Part shown: piece after piece, positions 42,224 through 49,929 of the stretch
How positions within the stretch are numbered: position 1 is the stretch's first letter
Layout of the letters: every line of letters starts with the position of its first letter
Source of the DNA: Pseudodonghicola flavimaris
GTDB lineage: Bacteria > Pseudomonadota > Alphaproteobacteria > Rhodobacterales > Rhodobacteraceae
Assembly (NCBI RefSeq): GCF_030164425.1
Contig: NZ_JASNJD010000011.1
Span: forward strand, 1 to 64,000
Direction of reading: 5' to 3'
Length of the DNA: 64,000 nucleotides
Program-made: the position numbers and the translations under genes
The notes under the pieces: model-generated
Databases searched by the model: none
Told to the model about the DNA's origin: nothing
Seen by the model: only the letters and a program-made list of their open reading frames with translations

Positions 42224-42882
42224 GCGGACAGCTCCTTGCTGAGGCCCAGCATCTGCAGGGCTTTGGAATAGCTCGCCGCCGGATTGGCGACGTCGAAATG
42301 GACATGCGGCAGACCCACCGCCTCGGCGCCGGCGATGTTGCGGCGCTGGTCGTCGACGAAGACGCAGGCGCCCGCCGGCAGGCCCAACTGGTCGAGACAG
42401 GCGGCATAGGCGCGCGGGTCGGGCTTCAGGATGCCGCTGTAGGTGGCGTCGACGATCACGTCGAAATCGGCCAGGAACGGCAGCCGGTCGCGGAAATCGG
42501 CGCCGTAGAAGAGATCGAGCTCGTTCGACAGGATCGCCAGCTTCAGCCCCGCCGCCTTGACCTGAGCGATGGCGGCGCGGAATTCCGGCCGTATCACCGC
42601 CTCCGGCTCGGCGCCGCGGGCGGCCCGGACGAACTGGCTCATCTCGGTCCAGTTCTCGCCCAGCAGCCCGCCCACCTCGGCGGTGCGGCGGCGCCAGTAG
42701 TCGCGTTCAGTGATCGTGCCCGCCTGCATGTCGCGCCAGAGCGCATCGGTCTCCGGCGCGAAGGGGCCCTGCCAGTCCAGCGTGCCGGGCGCCAGCCCCA
42801 GCGCCGTTTCGGTGAGAGCATGGGTTTCGAACAGCGTGCGGGTAATCACGCCGCCGAAATCGAGGATCAGCGCCCGGTTCAT
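42220..42882 (-). CDS. HAD-superfamily hydrolase (IA-like)
   Basis: 220 residues. Motif 1 is LILDFGGVIT (nucleophile Asp8, with Gly in place of the second Asp), motif 2 AILSNELD, motif 3 GILKPDPRAY and motif 4 VFVDDQRRNIAGAEAVG. The D-x-G variant of motif 1 occurs in YihX-like phosphatases and in epoxide-hydrolase-type relatives. Overlaps both neighbours by four bases, so it is translationally coupled between the IclR regulator and the aminotransferase. Substrate unknown. Confidence 0.82.
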   Translation of the reverse strand: MNRALILDFGGVITRTLFETHALTETALGLAPGTLDWQGPFAPETDALWRDMQAGTITERDYWRRRTAEVGGLLGENWTEMSQFVRAARGAEPEAVIRPEFRAAIAQVKAAGLKLAILSNELDLFYGADFRDRLPFLADFDVIVDATYSGILKPDPRAYAACLDQLGLPAGACVFVDDQRRNIAGAEAVGLPHVHFDVANPAASYSKALQMLGLSKELSA

Positions 42883-43658
42883 GCGGCGACCTGCCGGGGA
42901 AAACCGGGCGGGCAGATGCCGCCGATGCTCTGCGTCAGCCCCAGCGCGGCCAGGCGCAGCTCCGTCCGGATCAGCCTCCGGGCCTCCGGCGTCATCCGGG
43001 TCACCGGCGCGGCGACGGCGATGGCGCCCAGCGGTTTGCCGTCGGGGCCGAAGATCGGGGCGGCGTGGGAATGGACGTCGGCTTCGAACCCGCCGATGGA
43101 TTCGGCGATGCCATCGGCGCGGATCGCCGAGAGCTGCGCCCGGATCGCCTGCGGCTGGGTCAGCGTGTCGCCAGTATGGGCGGGCAGCGGCCGGGCCAGC
43201 ACGCGGTCGACGAAGTCGGCATCGGCGAAGGCCAGCACCGACAGGCCCGAGGCGGTGCCGTGATAGCTGACGACCTCGGCGTCCTCCATCATCACCTTGG
43301 TGGCGTGTCGCGGGCTGTAGGCATGGGCGATGGTGTTCAACACCTCTTCCTTGGCCAGGGAGACGTGGGTGGTTTCTCCCGTCGCCGCGCTCAGCCGGTC
43401 GAGCGCGGGGCGGGAGGCGCTGAGAATCGGCACCGCCGCCTCGCGCAGTGCCGCCAGCCGCAGAACCTCTGGCCCCAGCCGGTAGGCGCGGTCGGCGCCG
43501 GCCTGTTCGACGAATCCCGCCTGCTGCAGTTCGCTCATCAGCCGATAGGCGGTGGCCTTGTTCAGACCCGAAAGCCGCGTCAGATCGCTCAGCCCGATCT
43601 CGGTTCGGGTCTGGTTGAAAAACGTCAGCAAAGACAGGGCCTTAGTGACTGTTCCCAT
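42879..43658 (-). CDS. IclR-family transcriptional regulator
   Basis: About 259 residues. The N-terminal winged helix is IGLSDLTRLSGLNKATAYRLMSELQQAGFVEQ; the effector domain has ETTHVSLAKEEVLNTIAHAYSP, SYHGTASGLSVLAFA and GGFEADVHSHAAPIFGPDGKPLGAIAVAAP. The start at 43658 (MGTVTKALSLL) suits the family; an in-frame TTG at 43727 would overlap the promoter. It begins the minus-strand operon and is divergent from the TTT transporter; the inverted repeat at 43769-43792 lies between them. It probably senses the transported carboxylate. Confidence 0.87.
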   Translation of the reverse strand: MGTVTKALSLLTFFNQTRTEIGLSDLTRLSGLNKATAYRLMSELQQAGFVEQAGADRAYRLGPEVLRLAALREAAVPILSASRPALDRLSAATGETTHVSLAKEEVLNTIAHAYSPRHATKVMMEDAEVVSYHGTASGLSVLAFADADFVDRVLARPLPAHTGDTLTQPQAIRAQLSAIRADGIAESIGGFEADVHSHAAPIFGPDGKPLGAIAVAAPVTRMTPEARRLIRTELRLAALGLTQSIGGICPPGFPRQVAA

Positions 43659-43768
43659 GGGGTCTTCATGCTCCTTTCCGGTCGCTCGGACCGGCAGATC
43701 GTCATTTTGCTGCGGGGCGCTTGGCAATTTTCTTGACAGATCGGCCCACGGGCTGTCAATCTAAATCA

Positions 43769-43792
43769 AACCAATGGTTCGAATAATGAACC
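43769..43792. promoter_or_regulatory. Candidate IclR operator before the TTT genes
   Basis: Overlapping repeats AACC-AAT-GGTT (43769-43779) and GGTTC-N7-GAACC (43776-43792), 22-46 bp upstream of the binding-protein ATG and between the divergent IclR and TTT genes. IclR-family sites are often short, imperfect dyads of this sort. Confidence 0.45.
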
Positions 43793-43814
43793 GATCCAGC
43801 AAGGAGGTCCTGGA

Positions 43815-44753
43815 ATGAAATTCACCCATGCAGTGCTTGGCGCGGCGACGGCGGCCCTGATGACCGCCGGCGCGGCCTTCGCCGAATACCCCGAGAAACC
43901 GGTCAATTTCATCGTGCCCTGGCCGCCGGGCGATCTGGAGGACGTGCTGACCCGGATGATCGCCGAGGACTTCCAGAACGAATACGGCGTTGCCGCAGCG
44001 GTGGTGAACAAGCCCGGTGGCGGCGGTGGCCCGTTCCCGGGCGCCATCGAGGTCGCCAATGCGCCGGCGGACGGCTATACCATCGGGTCCTTCGTGATCG
44101 GGGTGCCGGTGGTCGGTCACCAGATCGACATTCCGCCGCTGACGCCGGCGAAATTCGACCCGCTGGGGATCTTCCTGACCTATCCCTTCGTGATCGCCAC
44201 CAGCGGCGATGCCCCTTATTCGACGATGGATGAGCTGGCCGCCTACGCCAAGGAGAACGACGTGGCGCTGGGGCATTTCGGCGATGTGCTGACGCCGACC
44301 CAGGTGACCAAGGCCTATGCCAAGACTGCCGGGTTCGAATTCGGCTCCGACGCGGCCTTCGACGCGCTCGACTGCAATACGCTGGCGAGCGGGGATGCCG
44401 ATGTGATCAACACCACGCTGCAGCTGATCCTGCCCTGCCTGGACAGCGTCAAGGTGCTGGTGGCGATCACCGACCAGCGCATCCCGCTGATCCCCGACAC
44501 CCCCACCATCGGAGAGCTGGAGCCGAGCCTGGACATCGCGCTGTGGAACGGGCTCTTCGTGACCAAGGAGACGCCGCAGGACGTGCGCGACAAGATCATC
44601 GCCGTGGCCAGCAAGACGGTGATGAGCGATCGTGCCCAGGCCGTTGCCAAGGAGACCGGCGCGCTGGTCTACTGGCAGAACGCCCAGGACAGCACCGCGC
44701 GGATCGAGAAAGACATCGAGACCGTGGCCCGCATCGGCGAGTTGCTGAACTGA
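43815..44753 (+). CDS. TTT transporter periplasmic binding protein (TctC/Bug family)
   Basis: 312 residues. The Sec signal ends at about residue 23 (AAFA/EYPEKP). The Bug fold is seen in YPEKPVNFIVPWPPGDLEDVLTRMI, VVNKPGGGGGPFPGAIEVANAPADGYTIG, and WNGLFVTKETPQDVRDKIIA. It captures a carboxylate for the TctAB permease encoded next. CAAGGAGG precedes the ATG. A hairpin with TTTT follows at 44762-44790, which would favour higher expression of the binding protein than of the permease. Confidence 0.9.
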   Translation: MKFTHAVLGAATAALMTAGAAFAEYPEKPVNFIVPWPPGDLEDVLTRMIAEDFQNEYGVAAAVVNKPGGGGGPFPGAIEVANAPADGYTIGSFVIGVPVVGHQIDIPPLTPAKFDPLGIFLTYPFVIATSGDAPYSTMDELAAYAKENDVALGHFGDVLTPTQVTKAYAKTAGFEFGSDAAFDALDCNTLASGDADVINTTLQLILPCLDSVKVLVAITDQRIPLIPDTPTIGELEPSLDIALWNGLFVTKETPQDVRDKIIAVASKTVMSDRAQAVAKETGALVYWQNAQDSTARIEKDIETVARIGELLN

Positions 44754-44761
44754 TCGATCCG

Positions 44762-44790
44762 GGGCCGGGGCGTGCTGCTCCGGCCCTTTT
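44762..44790 (+). terminator. Attenuating terminator between the TTT binding protein and permease genes
   Basis: GGGCCGGGGC-GTGCT-GCTCCGGCCC is a 10-bp stem with one G-U pair, followed by TTTT, nine bases after the binding-protein stop. Partial termination would set the usual excess of binding protein. Confidence 0.65.
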
Positions 44791-44819
44791 CCGATCCACT
44801 CTCCTCGGGGGCACTCCGA

Positions 44820-45350
44820 ATGGCAACTGAACGCGAACGCCGCTTCGTCGGCCCGCGCCGGGGGCAGCTGATCTTCGCGCTGGGGTTCGTCGCGTTGTCG
44901 CTGCTGCTGCTGTCGCAGATCGGCACGCAAACGATCTGGGCCAACAAGACCAAGTTCTTCGCCCAGCCGCGGTTCTGGCCGGGGGTCGGACTGGGCGGCA
45001 TGGTGGTCCTGGGCGGGCTGCACCTCTACCGGCTGCCGTGGCGACGGTTCACCGCCAGCGATCGGGCCGAGGTGATCCGCTGGGCGCAGGTGCTGGAATA
45101 CACCCTGTGGTTCCTGGTCTATGTGCTGATCGTGCCGGTGATCGGCTATCTTCTTTCCACCCTGATCTTCGTGCCGGCGCTGACCTGGCGCATGGGCTAC
45201 CGCCGCCCGCTGATCCTCTGGGCCAGCGTGGTCTTCGCCCTGGCGGTGGTGGTGCTGTTCAAGACTTTCCTGTCGGTGAAAATCCCCGGCGGCCTGATCT
45301 ACGACTATCTTCCCGGCGCGCTGCGCAGCTTCTTCATTCTGTATCTCTGA
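44820..45350 (+). CDS. TTT transporter small membrane subunit (TctB family)
   Basis: 176 residues with four hydrophobic segments (LIFALGFVALSLLLL; FWPGVGLGGMVVLGGLHLY; TLWFLVYVLIVPVIGYLLSTLIFV; ILWASVVFALAVVVLF). The FFAQPRFWPGV motif is typical of TctB. ATG at 44820; its stop overlaps the start of the large subunit (TGATG), indicating coupling. Confidence 0.85.
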   Translation: MATERERRFVGPRRGQLIFALGFVALSLLLLSQIGTQTIWANKTKFFAQPRFWPGVGLGGMVVLGGLHLYRLPWRRFTASDRAEVIRWAQVLEYTLWFLVYVLIVPVIGYLLSTLIFVPALTWRMGYRRPLILWASVVFALAVVVLFKTFLSVKIPGGLIYDYLPGALRSFFILYL

Positions 45351-46972
45351 TGGACCTTCTTCTTTCCGCTCTCGATATCCTGATGCGCTGGGACGTGGCG
45401 CTGGCGCTGCTGGTGGGGTCCATCGGCGGGGTGCTGATCGGCGCCATTCCCGGCGTCGGCCCGGCGGTGGCCATCGCCATCCTGCTGCCCGCGACCTTCT
45501 CGATGGACCCGATCGTCGGGCTGACCGTGCTCTTGGGCATCTACGGCAGCTCGATGTACGGCGGCTCGATCCCCGCCATCCTGATCAACACCCCGGGCAC
45601 TGCGGTGAACGCGCTGACCACCTACGACGGCTATCCGATGACCGCGCGGGGGGAGCCGAAGCGGGCGCTGAGCCTGGCCTATTCGTCGTCGTTCTTCGGC
45701 GGCATCTTCTCGGTGCTCTGCCTGATCCTCTTCGCCCCGGTGCTGGCGAAGGTGGCCCCGATGTTCGGCAGCCGCGAGATCTTTCTCGCCGCGCTTCTGG
45801 GTATTCTCCTGGTCATCGTCGCCCATCGCGGCCAGTCGCTGATCGCCGGTGCGCTCGCCTGTTTCGGCATCTTCCTGCAGACCATCGGCATGGAGCCGGT
45901 GAAATATTCCCAGCGCTACACCTTCGATCAGCCGTTCCTGCAGGGTGGCATCAACCTGATCGTGGTGGTTCTGGGTCTCTTCGCGCTGAGCCAGGCCTTC
46001 GTGCTGCTGACCAGCGAGGACGAGAAGATCCGCACCACCCGGCTGCGCGGCGGCGGGCTGTTCCAGGGGCTGCGCGAACTGGCGCGGCACCCGCGGGTCG
46101 CCACCGTCTCGGCCAGTTTCGGCGTGCTGATGGGGATGATCCCCGGCGTCGGCGAATTCACCGCGCAGTTCATGTCCTACACCTATGCGCAGCGCAGTTC
46201 GAAACGGCCGCAGGACTTCGGCCGCGGCTCCTCCGAGGGGCTGATCGCGGCGGAGACCTCGAACAACGCGGTGCCGGCCGCGGCGATGGTGCCGCTCCTT
46301 GCGCTCGGCATCCCCGGCGAGGCGCTGACGGCGATGATGCTCAGCGTCTTCTACGTACATAACGTGGTGCCGGGGCCGGGGCTCTTCCAGAACGACATGG
46401 ATTTCGTCGTCGCCCTCTATCTGGCGCTTCTGATCCTCAACGTGCTGGTGCTGGTCTTCCTGCTCTTCGCCACGAAATCGCTGATCCAGGTGGTCAAGAT
46501 CCCCAACCGGTTTCTCGGCGTCTGCATCCTCGCGCTCAGTTTCGTGGGGGTCTATTCGCTGCGCAACTCTGCCACCGACTGCGTGCTGGCAGCGGTGTTC
46601 GGGGTGGTGGGCTATATCCTCAAACGTCTGTCGCTGCCCAGCGTGCCGATCATCCTTGGCATGGTTCTGGGCGGCATCATGGAGGTCAAGCTGCGTGCCG
46701 GCATGGCGCGGGTGAAATCCCCGCTCGACATGATCGACCGGCCGGTGGCCTTCATCCTGTTTCTCATCATCATCGCTGTGCTCGTGATGCATATCCGCCG
46801 GGTCTGGCTGGATCGCCGCGAGCTGAAGGAGGCCGAATGGCAATTCAAACGCAGATCGACCAGCTTCGGCGCCATGCTGTTGCGCCGCAGAAGCTCTTTC
46901 TTGATGGAACGTGGCAAGCTGGTTCGGGCACGCCGGTTGGAGTGGTTTCGCCGATTGACGGGTCTGTTCTGA
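45350..46972 (+). CDS. TTT transporter large membrane subunit (TctA family), with run-on C-terminus
   Basis: 540 residues and about eleven membrane spans. TctA signatures: GAIPGVGPAVAIAILLP, YGSSMYGGSIPAILINTPGT, MGMIPGVGEFTAQFMSY and LALGIPGEALTAMMLSVF. The family is usually about 500 residues. Here the last 45 residues (from about EAEWQFKRRSTS) are read from within the next gene, overlapping the aldehyde dehydrogenase by 136 bp in another frame. An ancestral stop at the junction (GAATGG, one or two changes from TGATGG) seems to have been lost. Function of the membrane part is likely intact. Confidence 0.9.
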   Translation: MDLLLSALDILMRWDVALALLVGSIGGVLIGAIPGVGPAVAIAILLPATFSMDPIVGLTVLLGIYGSSMYGGSIPAILINTPGTAVNALTTYDGYPMTARGEPKRALSLAYSSSFFGGIFSVLCLILFAPVLAKVAPMFGSREIFLAALLGILLVIVAHRGQSLIAGALACFGIFLQTIGMEPVKYSQRYTFDQPFLQGGINLIVVVLGLFALSQAFVLLTSEDEKIRTTRLRGGGLFQGLRELARHPRVATVSASFGVLMGMIPGVGEFTAQFMSYTYAQRSSKRPQDFGRGSSEGLIAAETSNNAVPAAAMVPLLALGIPGEALTAMMLSVFYVHNVVPGPGLFQNDMDFVVALYLALLILNVLVLVFLLFATKSLIQVVKIPNRFLGVCILALSFVGVYSLRNSATDCVLAAVFGVVGYILKRLSLPSVPIILGMVLGGIMEVKLRAGMARVKSPLDMIDRPVAFILFLIIIAVLVMHIRRVWLDRRELKEAEWQFKRRSTSFGAMLLRRRSSFLMERGKLVRARRLEWFRRLTGLF

Positions 46973-48321
46973 CCACGCTGGAGGGGGCGAGCGCGGCGGA
47001 TGTCGACCGCGCCGTCGCCTCCGCCCGCGCCGCTTTCGAGGAGGGCCGCTGGTCGCGCCTGGCGCCGGCTGGGCGCAAGAAGGTGTTGCACGCCATCGCC
47101 GACCGGATCGAGGCCGAGGCGCTGGATCTGGCGGTACTGGGCATTCGCGACAATGGTACCGAGTTCAACATGGCCTACAAGGCCGAACCGGGAAGCGCGG
47201 CGGGCACCTTCCGCTACTACGCCGAGGCGCTGGACAAGGTGGCCGGAGAGATCGCGCCGACCGCGCCCGACGTGCTGGGGCTGGTGCACCGGATGCCGGT
47301 GGGGGTGGTGGGCGCCATCGTGCCCTGGAACTTCCCGCTGATGATCGGCGCCTGGAAGCTGGCGCCGGCGCTGGCGATGGGCAATTCCGTGGTGCTGAAA
47401 CCGGCGGAGACGGCCTCGCTCACCTTGCTGCGGCTGGCCGAGATCTGTTCCGAATGCGGTCTGCCCGACGGGGTGCTGAACGTGGTCACCGGCACCGGGG
47501 CAGAGACGGGTTCGGCGCTGGCTCATGCGATGGACGTCGATGTGCTGACCTTCACCGGCTCCGGCGCCACCGGGCGGCGGCTGCTCGAGGCTTCCGCCGC
47601 GTCGAACCTCAAGCGGGTCTATCTGGAGCTTGGCGGCAAATCCCCCAATATCGTCTTTGCCGACGCCCCCGATCTGAAACAGGCGGCGCAGGTGTCGGCC
47701 AAGGGGATCTTCCGCAACTCCGGCCAGGTCTGTGTCGCCGGCTCCCGCCTGCTGGTGGAACGTTCGGTGCATGATGACTTCGTGGCGCTGCTGCAGGCGG
47801 AGGCGGAGGCGCTGAAGGTCGGCGATCCGCTCGACCTGACCAGCCACGTCGGCGCGGTGAATTCCGAGGATCAGCTGGCCCGCAACCTGTCCTTCATGGC
47901 GACGGCCGCGGCAGAGGGGGGCGAGGTCGTCACCGGCGGTCGCCGCATCCTGGCCGAGACCGGCGGTACCTATATGGCGCCCACCATCGTCACCGGGGTG
48001 ACGCCGGAGGCGACGCTGTTTCAGAAGGAGGTCTTCGGCCCGGTGCTGGCCGTCACCCCCTTCGACACCGAGGAAGAGGCGATGCGGCTGGCCAATGCCA
48101 CCGATTTCGGACTGGCGGCGGCGGTCTGGACCGGCAGCCTCAGTCGGGCGCATCGCATGGTGGCGGGCATCCGCGCCGGGGTGGTTCATGTGAACACCTA
48201 TGGCGGCGCCGACAACACGGTGCCGCTGGGTGGCGTCAAACAGTCGGGCAACGGCCACGACAAATCCCTGCACGCGCTCGACAAATACGTCGATCTGAAA
48301 ACCGCTTGGATTCAGCTGTGA
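46837..48321 (+). CDS. NAD(P)-dependent aldehyde dehydrogenase
   Basis: 494 residues. VGAIVPWNFPLMIGAWKLAPAL, FTGSGATGRRLLEASAASNLKRVYLELGGKSPN (catalytic Glu) and GQVCVAGSRLLVE (catalytic Cys) are intact. It most resembles PuuC/BetB-like enzymes acting on amino- or hydroxy-aldehydes. It starts at ATG 46837 inside the end of the TctA gene; its N-terminal residues (KLFLDGTWQAGSGTPVGVVSPIDG) are normal, so this start is right and it is the transporter gene that runs on. Likely oxidises the product of the aminotransferase at 40865. Confidence 0.92.
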   Translation: MAIQTQIDQLRRHAVAPQKLFLDGTWQAGSGTPVGVVSPIDGSVLTTLEGASAADVDRAVASARAAFEEGRWSRLAPAGRKKVLHAIADRIEAEALDLAVLGIRDNGTEFNMAYKAEPGSAAGTFRYYAEALDKVAGEIAPTAPDVLGLVHRMPVGVVGAIVPWNFPLMIGAWKLAPALAMGNSVVLKPAETASLTLLRLAEICSECGLPDGVLNVVTGTGAETGSALAHAMDVDVLTFTGSGATGRRLLEASAASNLKRVYLELGGKSPNIVFADAPDLKQAAQVSAKGIFRNSGQVCVAGSRLLVERSVHDDFVALLQAEAEALKVGDPLDLTSHVGAVNSEDQLARNLSFMATAAAEGGEVVTGGRRILAETGGTYMAPTIVTGVTPEATLFQKEVFGPVLAVTPFDTEEEAMRLANATDFGLAAAVWTGSLSRAHRMVAGIRAGVVHVNTYGGADNTVPLGGVKQSGNGHDKSLHALDKYVDLKTAWIQL

Positions 48322-48335
48322 GCGGAGGCCGCGCC

Positions 48336-49568
48336 ATGACCGACAAGACCATCCTGGTTGCCGGAACCTTTGACACCAAGGACGATGAGCTGACCTATCT
48401 GTCGAACCGGATCCGGGGGCAGGGCGGTGGGGTTCTGACCATGGACGTCTCTGTCCTGGGGGAGCCGTCGCAGCCCACCGATGTCAGCAAGCATCAGGTG
48501 GCCGAGGCGGGCGGCAGCTCCATTCAGGCGGCGATCGACAGCGGCGATGAAAACACCGCCATGCAGATCATGGCACGGGGTGCCGCCGCGCAGGCCCGCA
48601 GCCTGTACGACGCTGGCGGGATCGACGGGGTGATCGTGCTGGGCGGCACCATGGGCACCGATCTGGCGCTGGATCTGTGTGCCGCGTTGCCACTGGGGGT
48701 GCCTAAATATATCGTCTCTACTGTCTCCTTCTCGCCGTTGATGCCGCCCGAGCGGATCCCGGCGGATGTGCAGATGATCCTCTGGGCCGGCGGGCTCTAT
48801 GGGCTGAACTCGGTCTGCAAGGCCGCGCTCAGCCAGGCCGCGGGCGCGGTGCTGGGGGCGGCGCGGGCAGTTGAGAAACCGGCGCGTGACCGACCGCTGA
48901 TCGGCATGACCTCCTTCGGCAAGACGGTGCTGCGCTATATGGTGACGCTGAAGCCCGAGCTGGAGAAGCGCGGCTATGAGGTCGCGGTGTTCCACGCCAC
49001 CGGCATGGGCGGGCGGGCCTTTGAATCGCTGGCGGCCGAGGGCGCCTTTGCCGCGGTGATGGATTTCGCGCCGCAGGAGGTGTCGAACCACCTGTTCGGC
49101 GGCCTGAGCGCGGGCGAGGACCGGATGACCAACGCCGGCCGTGCGGGCATCCCTCAGATCGTGGCACCGGGCTGTTACGACCTGGTCGATTTCATCGGCT
49201 GGCAGGAGACCCCGGCACGGCTGGCCGACCGCCCGGTACATGCGCACAACCGGCTGCTGACCTCGGCCGTGCTGACTGCGGAGGAACGCCGGCAGGTGGC
49301 GCGGACGATCTGCGACAAGCTGGGCCAGGCGGTCGCGCCGGTCACCATCCTGTTGCCCAGGGGCGGTTGCAACGAATGGGACCGCCCCGGCGCCGATCTG
49401 CACGATGCCGGGGGGCTGGCCGCCTTCTGCGACGAGATGATGGCCGCCTGTCCGCCCACCGCCCGGCTGGAGCCGCTTGAGGCGCATATCAACGATGCCG
49501 CCTTCACCGCCCGGGCGCTGGAGGTCTTTGACGACTGGGTCGCGGCCGGGGTGATTCCCCGCCCCTGA
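48336..49568 (+). CDS. Tm-1-like ATP-binding domain protein (UPF0261)
   Basis: 410 residues. KTILVAGTFDTKDDELTYLSNRI at the start is the UPF0261 signature; VLGGTMGTDLALDLCAALPLGVPKYIVSTVS, GMTSFGKTVLRYMVTLKPELEKRGYEVAVFHATGMGGRAFE and LPRGGCNEWDRPGADLHD follow. In fungi and actinobacteria this domain is joined to a TIM-barrel partner; that partner is absent here. Biochemical function is not settled. Fourth/fifth gene of the TTT operon, 14 bp after the aldehyde dehydrogenase. Confidence 0.85.
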   Translation: MTDKTILVAGTFDTKDDELTYLSNRIRGQGGGVLTMDVSVLGEPSQPTDVSKHQVAEAGGSSIQAAIDSGDENTAMQIMARGAAAQARSLYDAGGIDGVIVLGGTMGTDLALDLCAALPLGVPKYIVSTVSFSPLMPPERIPADVQMILWAGGLYGLNSVCKAALSQAAGAVLGAARAVEKPARDRPLIGMTSFGKTVLRYMVTLKPELEKRGYEVAVFHATGMGGRAFESLAAEGAFAAVMDFAPQEVSNHLFGGLSAGEDRMTNAGRAGIPQIVAPGCYDLVDFIGWQETPARLADRPVHAHNRLLTSAVLTAEERRQVARTICDKLGQAVAPVTILLPRGGCNEWDRPGADLHDAGGLAAFCDEMMAACPPTARLEPLEAHINDAAFTARALEVFDDWVAAGVIPRP

Positions 49569-49929
49569 GCCGCCGCGCCGCGCCTCTCTCCCCGGTTCAT
49601 TTCACCGTGACGTAAGGGCGGAGCCGGGTCTTGCCGCAATAAACTTGCGTCTGCGGGCTTGGCTCTTGATCTTCCTTGCGGCTTGCGCCTATCGTGCGCC
49701 GGCGTGGTGGAATGTCATTCCGCACTGCGAAATTTTAGAGGGGGGATTCTGGCTGCGCGCGCTGAGCGCCGGGGAGGGGCCGGGTTTGAGGCCGACGCGA
49801 TGCCGTCATGCGGCAGGTCTCCGGTTTGCCTTCCGCCTGCTTTCGCCAGTAGAACCCCGATAGATGGAGAGCTTTCCCGGGGCAAGGCCCAAGCCAGGGC
49901 CCGACCGGACAGACAGAGGGGTAGGCCGG
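49569..49929. other. 361-bp region before the beta-oxidation operon
   Basis: No gene is supported. It must hold the promoter of the six-gene operon that starts at 49930. A GGAATG-T-CATTCC palindrome lies at 49709-49721, followed by an AT-rich patch (AAATTTTAG) at 49730-49738. Confidence 0.5.
49709..49721. promoter_or_regulatory. Palindrome GGAATG-T-CATTCC
   Basis: Perfect 6-1-6 inverted repeat, extended by a partly matching flank, about 210 bp before the fadB-like ATG. A TetR-type or similar repressor of beta-oxidation genes could bind here; the regulator is not encoded in the vicinity. Confidence 0.35.

Noticed and set aside
42220-42882. HAD protein as inactive because motif 1 lacks the second Asp
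   Set aside because: D-x-G variants of motif 1 occur in known phosphatases such as YihX, so the change alone is not evidence of loss of function.
49645-49863. A 72-codon frame starting with a signal-like segment (RAWLLIFLAACAYR)
   Set aside because: It looks like a lipoprotein start (LAAC), but the rest is not protein-like, there is no ribosome site, and it overlaps the putative promoter of the beta-oxidation operon.
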